A stretch of DNA of 6,408 bases from Bifidobacteriaceae bacterium NR021 (lineage in GTDB: Bacteria > Actinomycetota > Actinomycetes > Actinomycetales > Bifidobacteriaceae), in the NCBI GenBank assembly GCA_003585845.1, contig NQOP01000005.1:30133-36540 (forward strand), written 5' to 3'. This document shows, piece by piece, positions 1 to 5,968 of the stretch. A program made the position numbers and the translations under genes. Numbering within the stretch: position 1 is the stretch's first letter; every line of letters starts with the position of its first letter. A model generated the notes under the pieces. That model was not told where the DNA came from. It did not search any database and saw only the letters and a program-made list of their open reading frames with translations.

Positions 1-1320
1 AAATTCTTAAGAACTGTTCTTCTTATTCGTCTTTTGGCTTCTCATTTTGCTTCAACACTTGACGATAGAAAACAAACTGGTTTGATGACTGATTTGGAAA
101 TGCCTATTTCGCGAGTTTTGCGTGGCATGGAAGACGTCGGTGCTGCAGTTGATATGCAACGTTTAAGTAGTATGCTTAAGCAATTTTCTGCAGATGCTGA
201 GTTTGCGCAAAATATGGCTTGGAAAGTTGCAGGTAATTCTGTTAATTTACAAAGCCCTAAACAGTTGCAGCAAATACTTTTTGAGCATTTTGGTCTTAAG
301 CCTACTCGTCGTACAAAGAATGGCTCGTACACGACTAATGCAGAAGCTTTACAAGCTATGTACGTTAAACTCGATCCAGAAGAGCCTGCAAGTCAATTCT
401 TGGGTGCGCTACTTAAACATCGTGAAACTAATAAATTGAAGCAGATTGTGCAAAGTTTAATTGATGCAGCTCATTATGACGATAGGCGCATCCATACAAC
501 TTTTGAGCAGACTATTGCAGCAACTGGTCGTTTAAGTTCTGCTGATCCTAATCTTCAAAATATTCCTAATAGGAATGCTGCTGGTCGTGAAATCCGTGCT
601 GCTTTTATTCCAGGAGAAGAATTTGAATATTTAATGAGTTGTGATTATTCACAAGTTGAGCTTCGTATTATGGCTCATGCATCTCATGATAAAACTCTTA
701 TTGAAGCATTCCGTTCCGGCGTAGATTTTCATAAATATGTTGCTAGCTTAGTTTATAAGATTCCTGTTGAACAAGTAAGTCCTGATCAACGTTCTCACGT
801 AAAAGCTATGAGCTATGGATTGGCATATGGATTGAGTACTTATGGGCTAGCCAAACAGCTTTCTATTAGTCCGGCTGAAGCTGAAATGTTAAAAAATAAG
901 TATTTTGATACTTTTGGCAATGTTCATGACTATTTGGAATCTCTTGTGTCGAAGGCAAAAGAACTTGGGTATACAGAAACTATGTTTGGTCGGCGTAGGT
1001 ATTTCCCGCAACTTTCTTCCAATAATCGCGCATCCCGTGAAGCTGCTGAGCGCGGAGCTCTTAATGCTCCAATACAAGGTACTGCCGCGGATATTATGAA
1101 ACTTGCTATGCTTCGTGTTGATTTGGGATTGCGCGAAGCAAAAGTGCGCAGCCGCGTAATATTGCAAATACATGATGAATTGATTTTAGAAATTTCACAT
1201 GGTGAGCAAGAGCAAGTAGAAAATATTGTGCGCAAAGCTATGGAAAATGCTGTGAATTTAGACGTTCCTCTCAATGTTTCTACTGGAGTTGGTGTAGATT
1301 GGCAATTAGCAGCGCATTAA
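1..1320 (+). CDS. polA: DNA polymerase I, C-terminal polymerase domain (5'-truncated by window edge)
   Basis: This is the last 439 codons of family-A DNA polymerase I, which fills gaps during excision repair and replaces Okazaki primers. The frame is open to base 1, so the TTG at 34 is not the start; the gene begins outside the window, where the 5'-nuclease and 3'-5' exonuclease-like domains would lie. Visible landmarks are TGRLSS (523-540); motif A DYSQVELR (643-666) with the first catalytic Asp; the O-helix motif B with Arg at 790, Lys at 802, Tyr at 814 and Tyr at 826; GTAADIMK (1078-1101); and motif C HDE (1171-1179) with the second metal-binding Asp. The C-terminus ends in VDWQLAAH, as expected for a complete enzyme end. 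All catalytic residues are present, so the gene looks functional. The O-helix carries Tyr where E. coli has Phe762, as I recall for other actinobacterial PolI enzymes. No terminator is visible after the stop, and the next gene starts 25 bp on, suggesting co-transcription. Confidence 0.97.
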   Translation, partial: KFLRTVLLIRLLASHFASTLDDRKQTGLMTDLEMPISRVLRGMEDVGAAVDMQRLSSMLKQFSADAEFAQNMAWKVAGNSVNLQSPKQLQQILFEHFGLKPTRRTKNGSYTTNAEALQAMYVKLDPEEPASQFLGALLKHRETNKLKQIVQSLIDAAHYDDRRIHTTFEQTIAATGRLSSADPNLQNIPNRNAAGREIRAAFIPGEEFEYLMSCDYSQVELRIMAHASHDKTLIEAFRSGVDFHKYVASLVYKIPVEQVSPDQRSHVKAMSYGLAYGLSTYGLAKQLSISPAEAEMLKNKYFDTFGNVHDYLESLVSKAKELGYTETMFGRRRYFPQLSSNNRASREAAERGALNAPIQGTAADIMKLAMLRVDLGLREAKVRSRVILQIHDELILEISHGEQEQVENIVRKAMENAVNLDVPLNVSTGVGVDWQLAAH

Positions 1321-1345
1321 CAGTATTGATTAAAGGGAGAAGAAA

Positions 1346-2230
1346 ATGATTAGATTAAGCAAAGTAATTGAAGCTATAGAAACGTTATATCCATTGAGCT
1401 TTGCTGAAGAATGGGATGAGCCAGGTCTTATTGTTGGAGACTTGCATTCTCAAATTCAGCGAATCGTATGCGTTAGCGATCCTACGATTAGCGCAGTTGA
1501 TCGCGCATTATCAATGGGCGCAAACTTATTAATAACTCATCATCCTCTATTTTTTAAAGCTGTGCATGGAGTTTCAAACGAAACTGTTCGTGGCGAAATT
1601 GTGCAGCGCTTAATTAGTAATAATTGTGCGCTATGGGTCGGTCACACTAATGCGGATGTAGCGTGGCGCGGAGTTGCTCATACTGCAGCAGAGTATTTTG
1701 GTCTTCACAATTTGCGCCCAATTGTTGTTTCTAAGCAGATCGATTCTGCTGGACGAAACATTGGCTTAGGTAGAATTGGCGTCTTGGATATGCCTATATC
1801 ATTGCGTGATTTTGCGCAAAATGTTTTTAACGTTCTTCCTCATACGAAAGTTGGTATTCAAGTTGCTGGAAATCTTGATGCGAAAGTTAGTACAGTAGCT
1901 GTTTTGCCTGGTTCTGGTGAAAGCTTGTTAGATGAAGTTCGCAAACAAAAAGTTGACGTATATGTTACAAGCGATTTGCGTCATCATCCTGCACTTGACG
2001 CAATTGAGCGAGCTAAATATGAATCGAAATTGCGTCTTTCTTCTGGTGAAGATTACATTCAACACACATATCCTATGATTATTAACACTTCTCATAGCGC
2101 TATTGAATCATTGTGGTTTACTTATGCAATTAATGATATTGCTGATTGCATAGAAGAAATGTATGGAGAGCGTCCAGAAGTTGCTTGGTTAGGCGAAGCA
2201 TGCGATCCATGGAATTACGTTATTAATTGA
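1346..2230 (+). CDS. NIF3-like / DUF34 dinuclear metal-centre protein (YbgI family)
   Basis: A 294-aa protein of the NIF3/DUF34 family: widespread, cytoplasmic, forming toroidal hexamers with a two-metal site per subunit, but with no settled function (GTP cyclohydrolase-like and metal-chaperone roles have been suggested). The family signature is clear: W-D-E-P-G-L at residues 23-28, ITHHPLFF with His65 and His66, GHTNAD with His100 and Asp104, GLGRIG at 140-145, VTSDLRHH at 207-214, and SHSAIES with His250 and Glu254. These match the usual metal ligands. It is the short form, lacking the PII/CutA-like insert of longer members (about 370 aa). Between His214 and His250 the spacing looks longer than in most relatives, and the usual A-H-W-A-x-E reads S-H-S-A-I-E. 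The start is set by an AAAGGGAGA ribosome-binding site (1332-1340), 5 nt before ATG. It lies 25 bp after polA, so probably shares its transcript. Family assignment is firm; biochemical function is not known. Confidence 0.93.
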   Translation: MIRLSKVIEAIETLYPLSFAEEWDEPGLIVGDLHSQIQRIVCVSDPTISAVDRALSMGANLLITHHPLFFKAVHGVSNETVRGEIVQRLISNNCALWVGHTNADVAWRGVAHTAAEYFGLHNLRPIVVSKQIDSAGRNIGLGRIGVLDMPISLRDFAQNVFNVLPHTKVGIQVAGNLDAKVSTVAVLPGSGESLLDEVRKQKVDVYVTSDLRHHPALDAIERAKYESKLRLSSGEDYIQHTYPMIINTSHSAIESLWFTYAINDIADCIEEMYGERPEVAWLGEACDPWNYVIN

Positions 2231-2231
2231 G

Positions 2232-2258
2232 GCTTTCATTAAAATTAAAGCTTTTTTT
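2232..2258 (+). terminator. weak intrinsic-terminator-like hairpin after the NIF3 gene
   Basis: GCTTT (2232-2236) can pair with AAAGC (2247-2251), followed at once by seven T residues (2252-2258). The stem is only 5 bp with two G-C pairs and a 10-nt loop, so termination would be partial. It begins 2 nt after the NIF3 stop codon, the right place for the end of a polA-NIF3 transcript. Confidence 0.4.
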
Positions 2259-2263
2259 AAATA

Positions 2264-2278
2264 ACGTCAACATGACGT
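2264..2278. promoter_or_regulatory. perfect palindrome upstream of glgX, candidate operator
   Basis: ACGTCA (2264-2269) and TGACGT (2273-2278) are exact reverse complements separated by ACA. The site lies 34 bp before the glgX ATG and overlaps the candidate -35 element at 2272-2277, a layout suited to repression by a dimeric regulator. No T-run follows, so it is not a terminator. I do not recognise it as the site of a particular regulator; glycogen and maltodextrin genes in bifidobacteria are often under LacI-family control, but this spacing is not a classical LacI-type site. A 6+6 palindrome can arise by chance. Confidence 0.35.
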
Positions 2279-2300
2279 GAAAACTATTCGAATATATGAG
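2272..2300 (+). promoter_or_regulatory. candidate glgX promoter
   Basis: ATGACG (2272-2277; 4 of 6 to TTGACA) and TATGAG (2295-2300; 4 of 6 to TATAAT) are 17 bp apart. Transcription would start near 2307, about 5 nt before the glgX ATG, giving an almost leaderless mRNA. That fits the absence of a convincing Shine-Dalgarno sequence here. Both hexamers are imperfect in very AT-rich DNA and other pairings are possible. Confidence 0.3.
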
Positions 2301-2311
2301 ATACTTATATT

Positions 2312-4441
2312 ATGCATATACGACCAGGTTCCATGTATCCGCTTGGCGCAAACTATGATGGCGCTGGCGTGAATTTTGCGCTGTTTTCCGAAGTTGCAAA
2401 GCGCGTTGAATTATGTTTATTCGATGAGCATGATAACGAAACACGTATTGACATGACTGAGCAGAACTCATACGTGTGGCATAACTATGTTTCAGGCATA
2501 CAGCCAGGTCAGCGTTATGGTTATCGTGTTCACGGACCTTATGATCCTTCTCATGGTTTATGGTGCAATCCTAATAAGTTGTTGCTTGACCCGTATGCCA
2601 AGGCGATTGAAGGAAATATAGACGGTGATGAGAGTCTTTTCTCGTATTGGTTTGATAATCCAGATGATATTTCAGCAATGAATACTTTGGATTCTGCAGA
2701 TCATACGATGAAGGCTGCAGTTATTAACCCGTATTTTGATTGGGGTAATGATCAACACCCTATGATTCCGTATCATGATTCTGTTATTTACGAAGCTCAT
2801 GTTCGTGGAATGACTAATCTTGATAAACGTGTTCCTCCAGATATTAGAGGCACTTATGCTGGGCTTGCGCATCCAAGCGTTATTTCTTATTTAAAGAAGC
2901 TTGGTGTTACTGCAATAGAATTGATGCCTATCCATCAGTTTGTAAACGATTCTTTCTTACAAAATAAAGGATTAAGCAACTACTGGGGATACAACACTAT
3001 TGGCTTCTTTGCTCCTCAAAATTCTTACTCCAGCTCTGGTCAGCGTGGAGAACAGGTTAACGAATTTAAGTCAATGGTTAAGGCATATCATGCTGCAGGC
3101 ATGGAAGTGATTCTAGACGTTGTCTACAATCACACTGCTGAAGGCAATGACCGTGGTCCTACTTTGAGTTTCCGTGGTATTGATAATCGCGCATATTATC
3201 GTCTGGTAGATAATGATCAGCGTCATTATTTTGATACTACTGGTACTGGTAATTCCTTACTTATGCGTTCTCCAAAAGCATTGCGGTTAATCACAGATAG
3301 TTTGCGTTATTGGGTAACTGAAATGCATGTCGATGGTTTCCGTTTCGATTTAGCAGCAACTCTTGCGCGTCAGTTCCAAGAAGTAGATAAACTTTCTGCA
3401 TTCTTTGACATTATTGAGCAGGATCCTATTATTTCAAGTGTGAAGCTTATTGCTGAGCCTTGGGATATTGGTGTTGGTGGATATCAAGTTGGTGGATTCC
3501 CTCCAAGTTGGTCTGAGTGGAATGGAAGATATCGCGATTGCGTCCGCGACTTTTGGCGTTCACAACCATCTACATTACCTGAATTTGCTAGCAGGCTTAT
3601 GGGTAGCTCAGATTTGTATGAGCAAAATGGACGAAAGCCTGTAGCTTCCGTGAACTTTATTACAGCTCACGACGGCTTCACTATGAACGATTTAGTTAGC
3701 TATAACGAAAAGCATAATGAAGCTAATAAAGAAGGCAATTGCGATGGTGCGAACGACAATCGTTCGTGGAATTGCGGTGTTGAAGGACCTACTAATATTC
3801 ACGATGTTAACGAATTGCGTGAACGTCAAATACGTAATTTGTTCTCAACTCTTTTGATGAGCCAGGGTATTCCTATGATATGCGCTGGTGATGAAGTCAT
3901 GCGCACGCAGAATGGTAATAACAATGCTTATTGCCAAGATAACGCTATTTCGTGGATAAGTTGGGATTATAACGAAACTCAACGAGATATGTTCGATTTC
4001 GTTTCCAAGCTTATTCACTTGCGTTTGAAGCATCCAGTGTTACATCGTCGTCGTTTCTTTACAGGTCGTTCTGCTGGAGATGATGTAAGCGATATTCCAC
4101 AAGTTGAATGGCTTGACCATAACGGTACTGTTATGGATATGGAAGACTGGTCAAATACTCATGCTTTGTCAGTTATGATCTATTTGAACGGTTCAGATAT
4201 TCCAGAAACTGACTGGTATGGAACAAGAATGGTTGATAATGACTTTATTCTTATTTTTAATGCGCATTATGAACCTATTACTTTTACATTGCCAGATAAA
4301 CGTTATGGTGAAAAGTGGAAGTTGATTGTGGACACATATAATCCAAAGGGTCCGGAATTGTTATATGAAGCAGGATTTAATATTGTCGCACAATCTCGTA
4401 GTTTTTTGCTTCTTATGAGCGAGCATAAGCCAGAATGTTGA
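2312..4441 (+). CDS. glgX: glycogen debranching enzyme GlgX (GH13 isoamylase type)
   Basis: A 709-aa cytoplasmic enzyme that hydrolyses alpha-1,6 branch linkages of glycogen or limit dextrin after phosphorylase trimming. No signal peptide is present. Residues about 8-100 form an N-terminal CBM48/isoamylase-N domain (NFALFSEVAKRVELCLFD). The GH13 barrel follows with region I DVVYNH (269-274), region II GFRFDLA with nucleophile Asp346, region III AEPWD with acid/base Glu382, and region IV TAHDGF with Asp454. The 36- and 72-residue intervals closely match E. coli GlgX (336/371/443). Region IV's AHDGFTMNDLVSYNEKHN is typical of GlgX rather than pullulanase. A C-terminal beta domain containing HPVLHRRRFF follows. 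The start at 2312 keeps the conserved PG-x-x-YPLGA opening; the alternative ATG at 2333 would remove it. No strong ribosome-binding site precedes the start (only GAG at 2298-2300). The gene is probably monocistronic, bounded by hairpins on both sides. It is slightly longer than the E. coli enzyme (657 aa), as I recall for actinobacterial forms. Confidence 0.96.
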   Translation: MHIRPGSMYPLGANYDGAGVNFALFSEVAKRVELCLFDEHDNETRIDMTEQNSYVWHNYVSGIQPGQRYGYRVHGPYDPSHGLWCNPNKLLLDPYAKAIEGNIDGDESLFSYWFDNPDDISAMNTLDSADHTMKAAVINPYFDWGNDQHPMIPYHDSVIYEAHVRGMTNLDKRVPPDIRGTYAGLAHPSVISYLKKLGVTAIELMPIHQFVNDSFLQNKGLSNYWGYNTIGFFAPQNSYSSSGQRGEQVNEFKSMVKAYHAAGMEVILDVVYNHTAEGNDRGPTLSFRGIDNRAYYRLVDNDQRHYFDTTGTGNSLLMRSPKALRLITDSLRYWVTEMHVDGFRFDLAATLARQFQEVDKLSAFFDIIEQDPIISSVKLIAEPWDIGVGGYQVGGFPPSWSEWNGRYRDCVRDFWRSQPSTLPEFASRLMGSSDLYEQNGRKPVASVNFITAHDGFTMNDLVSYNEKHNEANKEGNCDGANDNRSWNCGVEGPTNIHDVNELRERQIRNLFSTLLMSQGIPMICAGDEVMRTQNGNNNAYCQDNAISWISWDYNETQRDMFDFVSKLIHLRLKHPVLHRRRFFTGRSAGDDVSDIPQVEWLDHNGTVMDMEDWSNTHALSVMIYLNGSDIPETDWYGTRMVDNDFILIFNAHYEPITFTLPDKRYGEKWKLIVDTYNPKGPELLYEAGFNIVAQSRSFLLLMSEHKPEC

Positions 4442-4486
4442 GTATTATGCTTTATTTCTAAAGAAGTTCGTGACTTGTAAAAACTT

Positions 4487-4524
4487 AAAAGCAGCGCAGA
4501 AATTTAAGTTTCTACGCTGCTTTT
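4487..4524. terminator. strong bidirectional intrinsic terminator between convergent genes
   Basis: AAAAGCAGCG (4487-4496) pairs perfectly with CGCTGCTTTT (4515-4524). After a single C/A mismatch, AGAAA (4498-4502) pairs with TTTCT (4509-4513) around a 6-nt loop. T residues follow on the plus strand (4521-4524 and the T-rich stretch to about 4545), and the A-rich left flank gives a U-run on the minus strand. The hairpin starts 45 bp after the glgX stop and lies 27 bp beyond the stop of the minus-strand membrane gene, so it can end both transcripts. Confidence 0.9.
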
Positions 4525-4551
4525 GTTAGTTTAATTTATTTTTTGTTCTTA

Positions 4552-5652
4552 TTATATTTGTGCTTTTGAGCTTCTATTTAGTATTAAAGCTTGATTTATT
4601 TTTGATTGAAGACGGTCACTTTGCATAGCAGCAACTTGTCTTGAAAATACAATAATCCATCCAAGAAATAGCAGACATGATAATGCTTCAACATTTGTAA
4701 GAGTATTATTTCCATGCATCCACTGATTTCCTGCCCACGCAGTAAGAACAACCGCTAAATCGGAAGCAACATAGAATGTGCGAGAAAGCCTAGGAGCAAG
4801 CCATGGAAGGCAAACAAGCATTGTACAAATTAATCCTGTCACGCCTCGAGCACATAAATCATGTAAGAAAGGATGTGGTGTGTATCTAAAAGTTCCTATT
4901 CCAATAAACGATATTCCTCCAAGAATAAGCAAAGCTGCCATAACAGTTATGCGCATCTTGAAGTGTTTAATCAGTTTTTGGCTATTGTGTTGCAACATTT
5001 CATGCTGCGTTGCAACGAATTCAGTAATAGCAAAGTAGCTCGTTATGATAATGCAAATTCCTGACAAAACAAGTGTTGCATTAAACATACTGGCTGCAAA
5101 TGTTGTGCGGTCTCCAAGTTGAGAGAAATTATTGTTATACCAGTACGGATCATCTGTTGTAAGACCTGCAGTTGCAGCTCCAGAAATAACGAATAATGGC
5201 AGGAGGGAAGCCACAGTTTTAGCTTCAAGAAGTTCAGCTTGAATAAGAGTTGCGTATCCAACGATTCCAGATAAGGCTGAGCATAATACTGGTAAATAAC
5301 TGTTCATTGCTGCTCTGCCAATAATGCTATTAATAATAGATAGCAAAGCAAAAGACATAAGAAACATCGTTGCGCCGTAAATCGTAGAAAGCGCTGTTAT
5401 TTCAAACGCGTGCTTAGCTACTCGAATTAAGTGATGGCTGATAACTTTTTTATTTGTACGCAAGTATCCAACAATAAAAGCGCCTACGCTGCACAAAGAC
5501 ACAATAGTTGAAGCTGTAAGGAATAGTCGCTGACTAATTTGCCAAAACGCTGGCATTGTTGCCATATACATTCTCATAATAATCATTCCACAAGCTGCGC
5601 AAACTATGAATGATATTAAGCCCATTGCCTCTGTTCGCTGGAAGCGTCCCAT
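4552..5652 (-). CDS. multi-pass membrane protein of unknown function, about 10 TM helices (possibly DUF998-like)
   Basis: A 366-aa very hydrophobic protein whose function I do not recognise. Likely membrane helices lie near residues 11-33, 42-64, 85-110, 117-138, 147-164, 185-209, 234-254, 266-286, 293-309 and 322-341. Basic residues cluster in the N-terminus (MGRFQR), in loops 2-3 (RTNKKVISHHLIRVAKH), 6-7 (QKLIKHFKMR) and 8-9 (RLSR), and in the C-terminal tail, which together predict ten helices with both ends in the cytoplasm. Two loops then face outward: DDPYWYNNNFSQLGDR (167-182) and GTFRYTPHPFLHD (253-265). The pattern of a polar loop with S-x-L-G, then an FNATLVLSG helix, then a proline/histidine loop resembles DUF998-type membrane proteins, but this is inference from memory. 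No catalytic or ATP-binding motif is visible. The start is supported by AAAAGGGG 6 nt upstream (5659-5666 on this strand). It is convergent with glgX and divergent from tRNA-Pro, so probably transcribed alone. Confidence 0.85.
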   Translation of the reverse strand: MGRFQRTEAMGLISFIVCAACGMIIMRMYMATMPAFWQISQRLFLTASTIVSLCSVGAFIVGYLRTNKKVISHHLIRVAKHAFEITALSTIYGATMFLMSFALLSIINSIIGRAAMNSYLPVLCSALSGIVGYATLIQAELLEAKTVASLLPLFVISGAATAGLTTDDPYWYNNNFSQLGDRTTFAASMFNATLVLSGICIIITSYFAITEFVATQHEMLQHNSQKLIKHFKMRITVMAALLILGGISFIGIGTFRYTPHPFLHDLCARGVTGLICTMLVCLPWLAPRLSRTFYVASDLAVVLTAWAGNQWMHGNNTLTNVEALSCLLFLGWIIVFSRQVAAMQSDRLQSKINQALILNRSSKAQI

Positions 5653-5682
5653 ACTTAGCCCCTTTTTCTTTAAACTAATTCT

Positions 5683-5688
5683 ATTGTA
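5683..5688 (-). promoter_or_regulatory. candidate -10 box for the membrane-protein gene
   Basis: On the minus strand these bases read TACAAT, 5 of 6 to TATAAT, placing a start of transcription near 5676 and giving a leader of roughly 24 nt that includes the AAAAGGGG ribosome-binding site. No good TTGACA-like element stands 16-18 bp upstream, so support rests on the -10 box and its position. Confidence 0.35.
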
Positions 5689-5767
5689 TCGTTTGGTAGC
5701 TAGTAATGAGTTTTGCTAGTTGAATTTTGTAATGAAGAAAAAATTTTCATAATACGTGTGTCGTAAT

Positions 5768-5796
5768 TTGCATTTGTCTGCAAAGTGCGCTATTGT
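5768..5796 (+). promoter_or_regulatory. candidate tRNA-Pro promoter
   Basis: TTGCAT (5768-5773) and TATTGT (5791-5796; TAxxxT form) are 17 bp apart, predicting transcription from about 5803 and a 5' leader of about 34 nt before the mature tRNA. Both hexamers are imperfect, so this is the best pairing I can find rather than a firm call. Confidence 0.35.
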
Positions 5797-5807
5797 AATT
5801 GATTGTG

Positions 5808-5833
5808 CTTGGAACTGGTAATCAGTTCGAAAG
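5808..5833 (+). other. hairpin in the 5' leader of tRNA-Pro
   Basis: GAACTG (5812-5817) and CAGTTC (5823-5828) pair perfectly across GTAAT. With a small internal loop, CTT (5808-5810) can also pair with AAG (5831-5833), extending the stem to 9 bp. The structure ends 3 nt before tRNA position 1. It may be a leader fold that presents the RNase P cleavage site, or a DNA-binding palindrome; no T-run follows, so it is not a terminator. Confidence 0.4.
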
Positions 5834-5836
5834 CCT

Positions 5837-5910
5837 CGGGGTGTAGCGCAGTTTGGTAGCGCGCCTGCTTTGGGAGCAGGATGTCGCAGGTTCGAATCCT
5901 GTCACCCCGA
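5837..5910 (+). tRNA. tRNA-Pro (anticodon UGG)
   Basis: A complete 74-nt cloverleaf. The acceptor stem CGGGGTG (5837-5843) pairs with CACCCCG (5903-5909), with A at 5910 as discriminator. The D-stem is GCGC/GCGC (5846-5849 and 5859-5862). The anticodon stem CCTGC/GCAGG (5864-5868 and 5876-5880) holds the loop TTTGGGA with anticodon TGG at 5871-5873. The variable loop is ATGTC. The T-stem GCAGG/CCTGT, with one G-U pair, holds TTCGAAT. C1-G72 with A73 is the usual bacterial proline identity pattern. CCA is not encoded, so it must be added by nucleotidyltransferase. UGG can read CCA and, when modified, other CCN codons. Confidence 0.98.
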
Positions 5911-5917
5911 CTTTTTT
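5911..5917 (+). terminator. T-run directly after tRNA-Pro, possible terminator
   Basis: C followed by six T residues begins one base after the tRNA discriminator. No separate hairpin precedes it, so any termination would rely on the folded tRNA itself. If read-through occurs, aroA downstream could share this transcript. Confidence 0.25.
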
Positions 5918-5968
5918 ATATCTAATGAAATATGCGTATTTTTGCTTTTTATTCTTATTTAGCAGTAC

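Noticed and set aside
34..36. TTG at 34 as the start of a 428-aa polymerase
   Set aside because: The frame is open to base 1 and the encoded region is only the C-terminal part of PolI, so this is an internal codon of a gene cut by the window edge.
42..332. 96-codon open frame on the minus strand inside polA
   Set aside because: It lies wholly opposite a well-conserved gene, has no ribosome-binding site and no recognisable protein features.
930..1274. 114-codon open frame on the minus strand inside polA
   Set aside because: It overlaps motif C and the conserved GTAAD region of the polymerase in antisense; its Ser/Arg-rich composition is typical of a shadow frame.
4778..5064. Two overlapping plus-strand open frames opposite the membrane gene
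   Set aside because: They have no ribosome-binding site and lie antisense to a gene with a coherent topology and good start signal.
5043..5261. 72-codon open frame on the minus strand within the membrane gene, in another frame
   Set aside because: It is an out-of-frame shadow of the membrane protein; leucine richness comes from the TM codons read out of frame.
5699..5720. GCTAGT direct repeat (5699-5704 and 5715-5720) between the membrane gene and tRNA-Pro
   Set aside because: Only two 6-base copies in AT-rich DNA, without symmetry or spacing that points to a binding site; likely chance.
5732..5750. ATGAA/TTCAT inverted repeat around an A/T tract
   Set aside because: The stem is almost all A-T and unstable; A/T tracts of this type are expected in low-GC intergenic DNA.
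5886..5917. 3' end of tRNA-Pro as an integration (att) site
   Set aside because: No second copy of the tRNA end, no integrase and no foreign genes are in the window; aroA follows directly.
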